Assembly (NCBI RefSeq): GCF_004801295.1 | Contig: NZ_SSOC01000002.1 | Coordinates: 310,001 to 374,000 of the forward strand | Source of the DNA: Pseudothauera nasutitermitis | GTDB taxonomy: Bacteria; Pseudomonadota; Gammaproteobacteria; Burkholderiales; Rhodocyclaceae | Length of the DNA: 64,000 nucleotides | Direction of reading: 5' to 3' | In this document: positions 54,644-63,172 of the stretch, in pieces | Layout: each line of letters starts with the position of its first letter | How positions within the stretch are numbered: the stretch's first letter is position 1 | Notes under the pieces: model-generated | What the model was told of the DNA's origin: nothing | The model's input: the letters and a program-made list of their open reading frames with translations, nothing else | Databases searched by the model: none | Program-made: the position numbers and the translations under genes

Positions 54644-55116
54644 AAGGCACGCTCCGCTGTTCGTTCGTGGGCCTCGGCCAGCGCCGCCGCGTCGTCCATC
54701 CGCACCGGGTCGGGATGCAGTTCCTCCACCACGTCGCGCACCAGGCTTCGGCCACGCAGCAGGTGGCGGCCAAGTTGCTCCACGAATTGCTCGAAACGCG
54801 CCTTGCCTTGGGCGCGGGCCGCATCCTGATGGGCTTCGGGAACCGGCGTGCTGACGGTCAGGAAGTAGCGAATGAACAGCGCCAGCGTTTCGATCTGGAT
54901 GTTCTGGTCGCGCTCCATGCGCTCGGTCTGCCGCGACAGGCGATCGAGCCGCTTGGCGATGGCCGCCTCGCGCTGATCGGCTGCATCGGGCGATAGCCAC
55001 GATGCGAGCGCCGCCGCGACGATGGATGACTTGGACACGCCTTTCTTGGCGGCCAGTTCTTCGAGGCGCTTGGCGTGCTCGGGCTGGATGAACAGATTGA
55101 GGCGGTACTGGCTCAT
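54640..55116 (-). CDS. CopG/ribbon-helix-helix protein of the transfer operon
   Basis: This 158-residue protein has an N-terminal ribbon-helix-helix domain (YRLNLFIQPEHAKRLEELA, SKSSIVAAALASWLS) and a helical C-terminal extension (KRLDRLSRQTERMERDQNIQ). It is a regular companion gene between traG and trbB in Tn4371-like elements and probably represses or tunes the transfer operon; the operator is unidentified. Overlaps both neighbours by ATGA. Confidence 0.85.
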   Translation of the reverse strand: MSQYRLNLFIQPEHAKRLEELAAKKGVSKSSIVAAALASWLSPDAADQREAAIAKRLDRLSRQTERMERDQNIQIETLALFIRYFLTVSTPVPEAHQDAARAQGKARFEQFVEQLGRHLLRGRSLVRDVVEELHPDPVRMDDAAALAEAHERTAERAL

Positions 55117-57128
55117 AGGTCGATTCCGTCGTTGGGGTCGAGGGAAGCCAGCCGGGCCGTGCGCTGCATCGCTGGGTCGAGCTGGCCGGGGAGAGAGGCA
55201 AAACCGGGCAGCGGCAGGTCGTCGTCGTCATCGAGCAGCGCCAGGTCGTTGCCGGCGGGCTGCGGTTCGGGGCTGTATTCGGCGACTTCGGATAGCTCCG
55301 GCTGGCGGCGCGGGCCGCCGTCGTCGGCGGTGCAGCCCAAGCCTTCGGCGGCGGCACTGGTGGCCACTGCGGGGACAGAGGGGATCGCCAGGCCGCTCCA
55401 GTCGTCAGGCCGGGCCGGTGGCACATCGGCGTACTGCCCGGCCGCAAGCGCGGGCGGCGGCAATACGCGGCTCTTGAAATTCGCGTCGGCGTAATAGCGC
55501 AGCTTCTTCGCCTTGATCGGTGCCACGCTGGACACCATGACCACTGATTCGTCGGTCGGAAGCTGCATCACTTCGCCCGGCGTCAGCAGCGGGCGGGCCG
55601 TCTCCTGCCGCGACACCATCAGATGCCCGAGCCACGGCGCTAGCCGGTGGCCGGCATAGTTGCGCTGCGCGCGCAGTTCGGTGGCGGTACCCAGCGTTTC
55701 GGAGATCCGTTTGGCCGTGCGTTCGTCGTTGGTCGCAAACGTCACGCGGACATGGCAGTTGTCCAGAATTGAATGGTTCTGGCCGTAGGCTTTGTCGATC
55801 TGATTCAGGCTCTGCGCGATGAGGAAGCTGCGAATGCCGTAGCCAGCCATGAAGGCAAGCGCCGTCTCGAAGAAGTCCAGGCGGCCCAGCGCCGGGAACT
55901 CATCGAGCATTAGCAGCAATTTGTGGCGACGCTCGATGCCGTCGCTGCCGTCGAGCGATTCGGTGAGCCGTCGCCCGATCTGGTTGAGGATCAGGCGAAT
56001 GAGCGGTTTGGTGCGGGAAATGTCCGAGGGCGGCACTACCAGATACAGCGAGACGGGATGCTTGGAAGCGATCAGGTCAGCGATGCGCCAGTCGCAGCGC
56101 GAAGTCACTTCCGCCACGGTCGGGTCTCGGTACAGGCCGAGGAACGACATGGCGGTGCTCAACACGCCCGAACGCTCGTTGTCCGACTTGTTGAGCACTT
56201 CGCGGGCAGCGGACGCGACAACCGGGTGCGGTGCATCGGCCAGGTGCTTCGTCGTCATCATCCGGTGCAAGGTCAGCTCGAACGGGCTGGCCGGGTCGGA
56301 GAGGAAGTTGGCAACGCCGCGCAGCGTCTTGTCCTCGCCCGCATAGAGCACATGCAGGATGGCTCCGACCAGCAGCGCGTGACTGGTCTTCTCCCAGTGG
56401 TTGCGCTTCTCCAGCGCCCCTTCGGGGTCAACGAGAATGTCCGCGATGTTCTGCACGTCGCGCACTTCATGCGCGCCGCGCCGTACTTCCAACAGCGGGT
56501 TGTAGGCTGCCGACTTTGCATCGGTCGGGTTGAACAGCAGACAATGTGAGAAATGCGAGCGCCAGCCGGCGGTGATCTGCCAGTTCTCGCCTTTAATGTC
56601 GTGAATGACGGCGGATGCGGGCCACGAAAGCAGCGTGGGCACCACCAGGCCGACGCCTTTGCCCGAGCGCGTGGGCGCGAAGGTCAGGACGTGTTCCGGG
56701 CCTTCGTGGCGCAGGTACTCGTTGCGGTATTTGCCCAGGAACACGCCAGCCGGTTGCGTCAGCCCGGCCTTGCGAACGTCATCCGCTTCGGCCCAGCGTG
56801 CCGAGCCGTATGTGGTGACAAGGCGCGATTGCCGGGAGCGCCACACCGACATGGCGATGGCGACCACCACCGCCACCAAGCCGCTACCGCCCGCGATGGC
56901 CCCGCCAATATCGAAGACATGCGGCGCGTAGGCATCGAAGAAAAACCACCACTCGAACAGCCGCCAGGGGTGATAGACCGGCGTACCGAAGAAGTCGAAC
57001 CAGGGCGAGCCAAGGCGTAGTTGATAGCCCAGGGCGGCGGCTGTCCATTGCGTTGCACTCCATACGCCGGCGATCACGATGCCGAAGACGGCGGCGATCT
57101 GCCCGAACAGCACGCCCTGAGCTTGCAT
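55113..57128 (-). CDS. traG: TraG, VirD4-like type IV coupling protein
   Basis: This 671-residue coupling ATPase links the relaxosome with the mating channel. Two N-terminal membrane helices (FGQIAAVFGIVIAGVW; IAGGSGLVAVVVAIAMSVW) precede the cytoplasmic domain with Walker A APTRSGKGVGLVVPT near residue 148 and Walker B LLLMLDEFPALG. The C-terminal ~90 residues are acidic and probably unstructured. GGAGGT precedes the ATG. The 228-bp upstream gap holds several small hairpins (for example GCGGCAC/GTGCCGC and GATGC/GCATC), with no gene seen. Confidence 0.94.
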   Translation of the reverse strand: MQAQGVLFGQIAAVFGIVIAGVWSATQWTAAALGYQLRLGSPWFDFFGTPVYHPWRLFEWWFFFDAYAPHVFDIGGAIAGGSGLVAVVVAIAMSVWRSRQSRLVTTYGSARWAEADDVRKAGLTQPAGVFLGKYRNEYLRHEGPEHVLTFAPTRSGKGVGLVVPTLLSWPASAVIHDIKGENWQITAGWRSHFSHCLLFNPTDAKSAAYNPLLEVRRGAHEVRDVQNIADILVDPEGALEKRNHWEKTSHALLVGAILHVLYAGEDKTLRGVANFLSDPASPFELTLHRMMTTKHLADAPHPVVASAAREVLNKSDNERSGVLSTAMSFLGLYRDPTVAEVTSRCDWRIADLIASKHPVSLYLVVPPSDISRTKPLIRLILNQIGRRLTESLDGSDGIERRHKLLLMLDEFPALGRLDFFETALAFMAGYGIRSFLIAQSLNQIDKAYGQNHSILDNCHVRVTFATNDERTAKRISETLGTATELRAQRNYAGHRLAPWLGHLMVSRQETARPLLTPGEVMQLPTDESVVMVSSVAPIKAKKLRYYADANFKSRVLPPPALAAGQYADVPPARPDDWSGLAIPSVPAVATSAAAEGLGCTADDGGPRRQPELSEVAEYSPEPQPAGNDLALLDDDDDLPLPGFASLPGQLDPAMQRTARLASLDPNDGIDL

Positions 57129-57356
57129 GACTGACCTCCGATTCCTGCGCTATTCCTTGTTCAAGAGCGGCACAAGGACGTGCCGCATAGCGTGAGAATC
57201 GGTGCCGGGTCAGTGCCGGTCAAAGACCGTTATCGGAAGCAAGATGATGCAAAAAGCATCGTTTCAGGCTGCAAAGAAACCAGTAAAAACACCGCCGGCG
57301 CGAGCGCGCTGCGGCGTGTTGGCAAAGAAGACAGGTTTTTTTGCGAAAGACTGCGA

Positions 57357-57620
57357 TCAGAACTTCGGTGGCGTTTCCAATGGCGTGTAGGGTGTCTTGC
57401 CGTCGCCATAGAACCGCTTGCGCGTGGCTTCGGCCACCCGGTTGCACAACACGTCGCCAAGCGTCGCGCGGTCGGTTTTGCATTGCTGGCGTAGTTCCTT
57501 CAACCGTGCCGGGTCGGCAGCCAGTTCCTCCACGGTCGGTACGTTGGCCTGCTTGGGTGTCTCCGACGGGCCGCAGGCCGTTAGCACGGCGACCACAAGC
57601 ATAGGTGTTATTCGCTTCAT
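57357..57620 (-). CDS. EexN-family entry-exclusion lipoprotein
   Basis: This 87-residue lipoprotein has lipobox AVLTACG (Cys ~16). EexN-type body: VPTVEELAADPARLKELRQQ, CKTDRATLGDVLCNRVAEAT, RKRFYG. A strong AGGAGGAA site lies before the ATG. It is a paralogue of the lipoprotein within the trb operon. It overlaps the end of the LysR gene by 4 bp, so the two are probably co-transcribed. Confidence 0.88.
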   Translation of the reverse strand: MKRITPMLVVAVLTACGPSETPKQANVPTVEELAADPARLKELRQQCKTDRATLGDVLCNRVAEATRKRFYGDGKTPYTPLETPPKF

Positions 57621-58561
57621 AGCTCGAATTCCTCCTGTGATTCGGACTGAGGTGGCGGCACGGGCCTCACGCCTTCGGGCAAGTCGATCGCCTGCACCCG
57701 TTCGATGAATCGGGACAACACTTCCGAACGCTCGTCTTCGCGTCGCAACAAGTAGGTTGTCAGCATTGGCGAGCGGCCCGCCAAGGGCCGGGCCACAACG
57801 CCAGGTTCCCGGTTGGACACGATATGCGGAGCACCAGCCAGCCCCAGGGCGAAGCCGGCCGATACGACCACCATCATCAAGTCGAATGAGGCAACACGTT
57901 CGACGATCAGAGGTTCACGGTCAGAGCGGCGCAGCACACGTTCAACCTGTCGCGCGTAGCCCTCACATGCTTGCGGGTCGCAGAGAACCAGCGGAAAGTG
58001 CAGCACTTCATCCAGCGGGATGCGTCGGTGCTTGAGCAAATGATGGCGTGCTGGCACCGCCACCATCAGCGGGTCATTCCACACGGCTTCGGCGGCGATA
58101 CCTTCGCCTACTTCATCCGATTGCGCGAAGCCCACGTCGTACAAGTCGTCTTGCAGCCCCTTGATTTGCTGCGACAAGGGCACCTGAAACAGCCGGATAT
58201 CGACTTCTGGTTCCTCCTGTCGGCAAAGTGCGAGCAAGGTCGGTAGGCGCGGCGGCGTGATGCCATCGGACAGGGCAATACGCAACTGGCCGTGGAAGCC
58301 ATTGGCCGCAGCCTTCACGCTGTCGCGGGCCTGCTGCAAGGCAGCGAACACGCGCGGAACATGCTCCAAAAACAGCTTGCCCGCCCGCGTCAGGCGCGTG
58401 CTTCGGCTGGTTCGGACAAACAACTGTTCACCCAAGTCTTCCTCCAACTCCTTGATAGTGCGCGACAGCGGTGACTGCTCGATATGCAGTCTCTCGGCGG
58501 CGCGGGCGAAGTGGAGTTCTTCAGCGACTGCAATGAAGTAACGCAGATGTCGTAATTGCAT
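57617..58561 (-). CDS. LysR-family transcriptional regulator
   Basis: This 314-residue regulator starts MQLRHLRYFIAVAEELHFAR, with the winged helix-turn-helix (AERLHIEQSPLSRTIKELEE) and the LysR substrate-binding domain. A LysR gene next to eexN and traG is part of the Tn4371-type backbone, where it is presumed to regulate transfer. It lies 6 bp after the aquaporin gene, so it may be expressed with the arsenic block. No effector can be predicted. Confidence 0.88.
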   Translation of the reverse strand: MQLRHLRYFIAVAEELHFARAAERLHIEQSPLSRTIKELEEDLGEQLFVRTSRSTRLTRAGKLFLEHVPRVFAALQQARDSVKAAANGFHGQLRIALSDGITPPRLPTLLALCRQEEPEVDIRLFQVPLSQQIKGLQDDLYDVGFAQSDEVGEGIAAEAVWNDPLMVAVPARHHLLKHRRIPLDEVLHFPLVLCDPQACEGYARQVERVLRRSDREPLIVERVASFDLMMVVVSAGFALGLAGAPHIVSNREPGVVARPLAGRSPMLTTYLLRREDERSEVLSRFIERVQAIDLPEGVRPVPPPQSESQEEFEL

Positions 58562-58567
58562 GGCCGC

Positions 58568-59242
58568 TCACGATTTCTTCGATTCTGCATCGCTGCATTT
58601 CGGCAGCGCGGCGGGTTTGTCCATCAAGACGAAAACCAAGACAGCGAGCAGCGCCCCGGATAACGGTGCCAGCCAATAGATCCAGTGGTTTTCCCAGTGA
58701 TGGCTGAACAGCGCAGGCCCAAAACTTCGCGCCGGATTCATGCCTGCGCCTGTGATGTGTCCACCGACCAGTGCGCCCAAGAACACCACCGAACCAATGA
58801 TCAGTGCACTGGTCGTTCGCAGCACGGTCAAAACCAGGAAAAAAGTCAGAATTGTCTCCACCATGAAACCGTTCGCCAGGCTGACGCCGGTGCCGATTCG
58901 GGTGGTGCCCGCTTCGATCCGTTGCCCGAAGAGGGCGAACAAAGCGGCCGACGCCAGACAGGCTCCAATGATTTGCGCGATGGTGTAATAGAGCAGGCAT
59001 CTATACGAACACCTGCCAGTAGCGCAGAGCGAAAGTGTCACCACGGGGTTAAGGTGGGCACCGCTTGACGTCGAAATACCGCCAATGATGCAGGTCACGC
59101 TGACCCCAAATGCAAGCGCAACGCCGAGATAACTGACCGCGTCACCTTGCTTGCTCAGTATCGCTGCGCCCGCCCCGATAAAAATCAGCGCGAAAACCCC
59201 AATCAATTCGGACAGAAAATATTTCCACTGTGTAGGAAGCAT
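58568..59242 (-). CDS. MIP-family aquaporin/aquaglyceroporin of the arsenic cluster
   Basis: This 224-residue channel has six helices and two half-helix loops. The second loop is canonical (GAGMNPARSFGPAL), the first reads SGAHLNPVVTLS, with NPV where NPA is usual. MIP channels in ars operons (AqpS) pass As(OH)3 or methylated arsenite. Here the gene follows arsM, so movement of trivalent arsenicals is the best guess, but water or glycerol cannot be excluded. GGAGGAG precedes the ATG. A 10-bp hairpin separates it from arsM. Confidence 0.85.
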   Translation of the reverse strand: MLPTQWKYFLSELIGVFALIFIGAGAAILSKQGDAVSYLGVALAFGVSVTCIIGGISTSSGAHLNPVVTLSLCATGRCSYRCLLYYTIAQIIGACLASAALFALFGQRIEAGTTRIGTGVSLANGFMVETILTFFLVLTVLRTTSALIIGSVVFLGALVGGHITGAGMNPARSFGPALFSHHWENHWIYWLAPLSGALLAVLVFVLMDKPAALPKCSDAESKKS

Positions 59243-59328
59243 ACGAACTCCTCCGTGGACTACCCGTTCTTGTTCAATGCAGCGCCCCTTTTACGCAGCA
59301 TTCCTATCCTCTTTCGCTTGAAAACGCC

Positions 59329-59363
59329 GAGATCAGGAAGACATGATCGGCCGTCCTGATCTC
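59329..59363. terminator. hairpin between arsM and the aquaporin gene
   Basis: GAGATCAGGA (59329-59338) and TCCTGATCTC (59354-59363) are a perfect 10-bp inverted repeat with a 15-base loop, 29 bp beyond the arsM stop. There is no long T-run on the transcribed side. It may attenuate, protect or separate arsM mRNA. Confidence 0.5.
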
Positions 59364-59392
59364 ACTTCGTGTTGCACGCAAAATGGGGGCTC

Positions 59393-60478
59393 CTAGCATC
59401 CGCACCCAGCGGGGCCGCAAACGCCCACATCGGCCAGCGTCGGCACTGACTCGATCTGCGGCGTACCACACTGGAAAAGGCCATAGTGTCGGCGGCCGTC
59501 GCCAATCACATCGAACAAGATGCGATAACGACTCTTGCTGATCATGTCGGCCGTATTGCGACATACCGGTACCGCCCGACCGGTATCGAAAGCATGGCCG
59601 TTGTCCAGCACGAATCGGTCGGGGGCTTCCGGCAGGTTGCCTTTGTAGATGGCAACCTGCCCGTAATCCTCACAACGGTCTTCCAAATCCATCTTGAACA
59701 GGCGCAAGGTGATCGAGTACAACTTGGCACCCCCGAGCTTTGCTTCGATGGCGGGATTGGCGATGGTTTTCAGGCTCTTGGCGGTAACTCGCACATCAAG
59801 GAAGCCGGCAGCCTGTGCCAAGCGCACGAAGTCCTCGAAATACAGCGCATCACCGATGCACTCGCCGACGATAAGCGGATCGTCTTTCAACTCAGGGGCT
59901 AGCCTGCGATCTGAGAAGATATCGGCGAAGTAGATTTCGCCGCCAGGCTTGAGCAGTTTGGCCATGCCTGCCAGCACATCGGCCTTGGTCATCGACAGGT
60001 TGATCACGCAATTGGAAACGATGACATCTATGCTCTCCGGCGGCAGGTCGAGCTGATCCAAGGCTTCGATATTGCCTTGCAGAAAGCGGACGTTGCTTTC
60101 GGTGTGGCCGAAGACCTTGCGGTGGTGCTCCACATAGCTCTGCGCGAAAGCGATCTGTTCGGCTGTGGCGTCCACGCCGATGACCTTGCCTCGCTCGCCC
60201 ACCAGACTGGACAGCACGAAGCAGTCGCGTCCGCCGCCGCAGCCCAAGTCCAGCACGGTTGCGCCCTCCAGCAGCGGGGGGAAGGGCGCACCACAACCGT
60301 AGAAGCGCATCTGCACGTCGTCGTGTATTTGCGTCAGGATGGCTTTGATGGCGTCTGACGGCGGCTCGTCCGCTGTGCAGACATTGGTCGCCAAATCTTG
60401 CTTATCCGTCAAGGTGTCCCCGTAGTAGTGCTGAACTTCCTCGATCCGCCGTTCCAGGGTTGGAGCTTGATTGTTCAT
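59393..60478 (-). CDS. arsM: arsenite S-adenosylmethionine methyltransferase
   Basis: This 361-residue enzyme methylates As(III) to mono-, di- and trimethyl forms. It has the SAM motif VLDLGCGGGRDCFVLSSLVG near residue 72 and the metal-binding cysteines at the usual ArsM sites: NVCTADEP (~C34), VSNCVINLS (~C150) and GECIGDALY (~C205). The C-terminus adds a Cys-rich tail, CGPAGCGC, common in bacterial ArsM. It lies 33 bp downstream of arsA on the same strand. Confidence 0.93.
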   Translation of the reverse strand: MNNQAPTLERRIEEVQHYYGDTLTDKQDLATNVCTADEPPSDAIKAILTQIHDDVQMRFYGCGAPFPPLLEGATVLDLGCGGGRDCFVLSSLVGERGKVIGVDATAEQIAFAQSYVEHHRKVFGHTESNVRFLQGNIEALDQLDLPPESIDVIVSNCVINLSMTKADVLAGMAKLLKPGGEIYFADIFSDRRLAPELKDDPLIVGECIGDALYFEDFVRLAQAAGFLDVRVTAKSLKTIANPAIEAKLGGAKLYSITLRLFKMDLEDRCEDYGQVAIYKGNLPEAPDRFVLDNGHAFDTGRAVPVCRNTADMISKSRYRILFDVIGDGRRHYGLFQCGTPQIESVPTLADVGVCGPAGCGC

Positions 60479-60511
60479 GGACTGTCTTCCTTTGAGTTGA
60501 AGGGTTTAAGG

Positions 60512-62272
60512 TCAGTGGGCAGCCATGCGGCCCAACAAGTCGATGCCGACAGGCTCCTGCGCCTGCAACGGAATCATGGCGAAGCGATGGGCATGCTGGC
60601 CGCGCACTTCGGCAATCAACGGCAGTTCGCGGTTGGCGCGCGTCACCAGGAATGGCGATGCCGGACGGGCGGCAGCCAAGCTGTTGTTGATCACCCAGGC
60701 CCAAGGCTCGATCTGCGCGCGGCGCAAGTCGTGTTGCAGATTCACCGCTTCCAGCACCGGCGTGGTTTCCGCCAAGGTCACGACGATCACCTTGGTCTTC
60801 GCGGGATCTTGCAACTGGGTCATCGGCGTGACGACCTGCTCGCCGGGCTTGCCCATCTGCCGCACCATGTCGCGGTGGTAGGCACCGGTGGCGTCCAGCA
60901 GCAGCAGCGTATGTCCGGTGGGCGCCGTGTCCATGATGACGAAATGCTCGTCAGCTTCCTTGACGATGCGCGAGAACGCCTGGAATACCGCGATTTCCTC
61001 GGTGCAGGGCGAGCGCAGGTCTTCTTCGAGCACCGCCAGCCCTTCCGCATCCAATCCCTTGCCCTGGTTTTCCAGCACGAAGCGGCGGTAGTTCTCGGTT
61101 TCGACCTTCGGGTCGATACGGCTGACCGCCAGATTTTTCAGACTGCCGTCGAGCGTGTACGACAGATGGGCGGCCGGGTCGGATGTGGTCAGATGTACTT
61201 GATGGCCACGCTGCGCCAAGGCGACGGCGACTGCCGCCGCGACGGTGGTTTTGCCCACGCCGCCCTTGCCCATCATCATGACCAGGCCGTGTCCTTGCGT
61301 ACTCAATTCATCGACCAGTTGCGACAAGGCCGGGAAGGTCGCCGCCGCCTGGGCATGCAAGGTTTCCAATGGCCCGTCGGTCTGCTCGCCCAGCAGCATG
61401 CGCAGGGCCTGCACGCCCATCAGGTTGAACGGCTTGAGCGGCAGGCGATCCTGCGGCAACGTGGAGAGATTCGCGGGAAGCTGATCCAGCGCACGCTGTT
61501 CCCGCTCGAAGATCGTGGCGGCCAGTGGATCGCCCTCGGCCGCTTGCTGGGAAAGCACGCCGTTGATGGCCAGGTACTGGCGGGTCAAGCCAATGCCGTG
61601 CAGTTCGTCATGAGTGTGGGAGACTTCCTTGAGCGTGGACGACTGCGCTCGCGCGACCAGCACCAAACGGGTTTGCGCAGAGTCAGCCAAAGCTTTGACT
61701 GCATCGGCATACTGACTCTGTTTCTTTTCCAGGCCGACCAATGGCCCCAGGTTCGCGGCAGCATCGGGATTATTTTCGAGATAGCCGGACCATGCACCGG
61801 GAAGCTCCAGCATGCGAATGGTATGTCCGGTGGGCGCAGTATCGAAAACGATATGGTCGAAGTCGCTGCGCAACGCTTGATTCGTCAATAAGCCGGTGAA
61901 CTCGTCGAACGCGGCGATTTCAGTCGTGCACGATCCGGACAATTGCTCTTCGATGCTTTGCACGATCTCCGCCGGCATCGAATCGCGCACCGGATCGAGG
62001 ACACGATCCCGGTACGCTTGCGCAGCTGCCATCGGATCAACCTCCAATGCCGACAACCCCGGCACTTGGGCAATGGCAACGACCTGGTGGCCGATCGTCT
62101 GGTCGAAGACTTGACCGACATTGGAAGCGGGGTCGGTACTGACCAGCAGCACCCTTTTACCGGCGTCTGCCAGATGCACGGCGGTGGCGCAAGCCAACGA
62201 GGTTTTCCCTACACCACCTTTCCCGGTAAAGAACAGAAAGGGCGGTGCATCGTGTAGAAATTTGAATGGCAT
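60512..62272 (-). CDS. arsA: arsenite-stimulated ATPase ArsA
   Basis: This 586-residue protein has two homologous halves, each with a P-loop (FFTGKGGVGKTS near residue 15; MMGKGGVGKTTVAA near 332) and a DTAPTGHT signature. The As(III)-site cysteines equivalent to E. coli C113 (SGSCTTEIAAFDEF) and C422 (SPCTEEIAVFQAF) are present; the C172 equivalent is not visible. ArsA usually energises the ArsB pump, but no ArsB or Acr3 is in this window. ArsD lies 34 bp upstream as its likely metallochaperone. Confidence 0.95.
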   Translation of the reverse strand: MPFKFLHDAPPFLFFTGKGGVGKTSLACATAVHLADAGKRVLLVSTDPASNVGQVFDQTIGHQVVAIAQVPGLSALEVDPMAAAQAYRDRVLDPVRDSMPAEIVQSIEEQLSGSCTTEIAAFDEFTGLLTNQALRSDFDHIVFDTAPTGHTIRMLELPGAWSGYLENNPDAAANLGPLVGLEKKQSQYADAVKALADSAQTRLVLVARAQSSTLKEVSHTHDELHGIGLTRQYLAINGVLSQQAAEGDPLAATIFEREQRALDQLPANLSTLPQDRLPLKPFNLMGVQALRMLLGEQTDGPLETLHAQAAATFPALSQLVDELSTQGHGLVMMMGKGGVGKTTVAAAVAVALAQRGHQVHLTTSDPAAHLSYTLDGSLKNLAVSRIDPKVETENYRRFVLENQGKGLDAEGLAVLEEDLRSPCTEEIAVFQAFSRIVKEADEHFVIMDTAPTGHTLLLLDATGAYHRDMVRQMGKPGEQVVTPMTQLQDPAKTKVIVVTLAETTPVLEAVNLQHDLRRAQIEPWAWVINNSLAAARPASPFLVTRANRELPLIAEVRGQHAHRFAMIPLQAQEPVGIDLLGRMAAH

Positions 62273-62306
62273 GAGGTACTCCGTAATGTGGGTATGGGCC
62301 TGGCAC

Positions 62307-62663
62307 TCAGGCGCGTGCGGCAGGGTTGCAGCAGGGCGTTGGCGGCGTGCTGCCGGCCTGCATGGACTCGGCACCAGACCAGCGAGCCAGTTCCTCGCGG
62401 TTCGGCAGGCGGCCCGTTAGGGCGATCACGCCATTGACCAGCGTGAGCGGCAGCGACTGCGTGCCCGATACGTCAAGGAATTCCTTGACGCGCGGATTGC
62501 TGACGAAGCTCTGCGGATTTTTCAGCAGGTTGTGGCGTTTGATCTCCAGCCCCTGCTGCCTGCACCAATCCATGTCGGCGTTGAAGTGCAGCGCGGCTTG
62601 GTCGATCACGACGCTGCTGGTGGCGCAGCATCCTGCGGGCTCGAAGATTTCGATGGTGGGCAT
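62307..62663 (-). CDS. arsD: arsenic metallochaperone ArsD
   Basis: This 118-residue protein has the ArsD fold (IEIFEPAGCCATSSVVIDQA, then PLTLVNGVIALTGRLPNREE). It keeps the vicinal Cys12-Cys13 but lacks the third cysteine found at ~18 in the plasmid R773 ArsD, and ends with another Cys pair (PTPCCNPAARA). ArsD hands As(III) to ArsA. AAAGGAG lies 6 bases before the ATG. It is first in the arsDAM run. Confidence 0.92.
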   Translation of the reverse strand: MPTIEIFEPAGCCATSSVVIDQAALHFNADMDWCRQQGLEIKRHNLLKNPQSFVSNPRVKEFLDVSGTQSLPLTLVNGVIALTGRLPNREELARWSGAESMQAGSTPPTPCCNPAARA

Positions 62664-62709
62664 TTGGGCTCCTTTCGAGAGGTCGGTGAAAACGGAAATG
62701 TAGTTACTT

Positions 62710-62760
62710 ATGGTCTATGTATCGATGGTCGATAGATGGTACGTCAATACATAGATGGTC
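62710..62760. promoter_or_regulatory. candidate operator/promoter region of arsDAM
   Basis: The 124-bp gap between arsD and the regulator gene contains the inverted pair TCTATGTAT (62714-62722)/ATACATAGA (62747-62755). Inside lies a palindrome ATCGA-TGG-TCGAT (62721-62733). The hexamer ATGGTC recurs at 62710, 62725 and 62755, with ATGGTA at 62736. The region is AT-rich and 47-97 bp upstream of arsD. Likely regulator target; the protein bound is unknown. Confidence 0.5.
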
Positions 62761-62787
62761 AATGCCTGTATTCAAAAAAAAACGCCA

Positions 62788-63165
62788 TTACTGACGGGTG
62801 ATGTGCGCAGCCACCTCCATCCAAGCATCTACCGCCACCGTGAAGGCTTCGCGGCCCTTGTCGGTCAACGTGTAAACCTTGCGTCCACGGCCTGCGACCG
62901 TTTCGGTATGCGCGGTGACATAGCCGCCCTGCTCGAACTCACGCAACACCGGGTAGATGGTGCCTTCGGTAGGTGCGCAACAACCTTGGGTCGAGCACTC
63001 CACTTCACGTGCGATCTCATAGCCGTGCATGGGCCGCTTTTGCAGCACGCTCAGGATGAAGAACTTGGACAGGCTCATCTTGATGATGCCGCTCCAATAC
63101 AACCGGTCGGTATAGTCCACCGGTGTGCGCTCTACGGTCTTGAGGGAAGTCGTCGATTTAACCAT
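62788..63165 (-). CDS. PadR-like regulator with a thiol cluster, probable arsenic sensor
   Basis: This 125-residue winged-helix protein matches PadR: FILSVLQKRPMHGYEIARE, EGTIYPVLREFEQGGYVTAH, and GRGRKVYTLTDKGREAF. Unlike ordinary PadR proteins it has Cys57, Cys62 and Cys63 (VECSTQGCCAPTEG) between the DNA-binding helices, a spacing suitable for As(III). It takes the place where ArsR usually stands, upstream of arsD. Its promoter leaves almost no 5' leader, so the message may be leaderless, or translation may start at Met30 (63078). Arsenic sensing is inference. Confidence 0.82.
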   Translation of the reverse strand: MVKSTTSLKTVERTPVDYTDRLYWSGIIKMSLSKFFILSVLQKRPMHGYEIAREVECSTQGCCAPTEGTIYPVLREFEQGGYVTAHTETVAGRGRKVYTLTDKGREAFTVAVDAWMEVAAHITRQ

Positions 63166-63172
63166 GAGCGTA

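Noticed and set aside
57129-57356. Small RNA or origin of transfer between traG and eexN
   Set aside because: Several short hairpins are present but no promoter, terminator or nick-site-like sequence that would support either.
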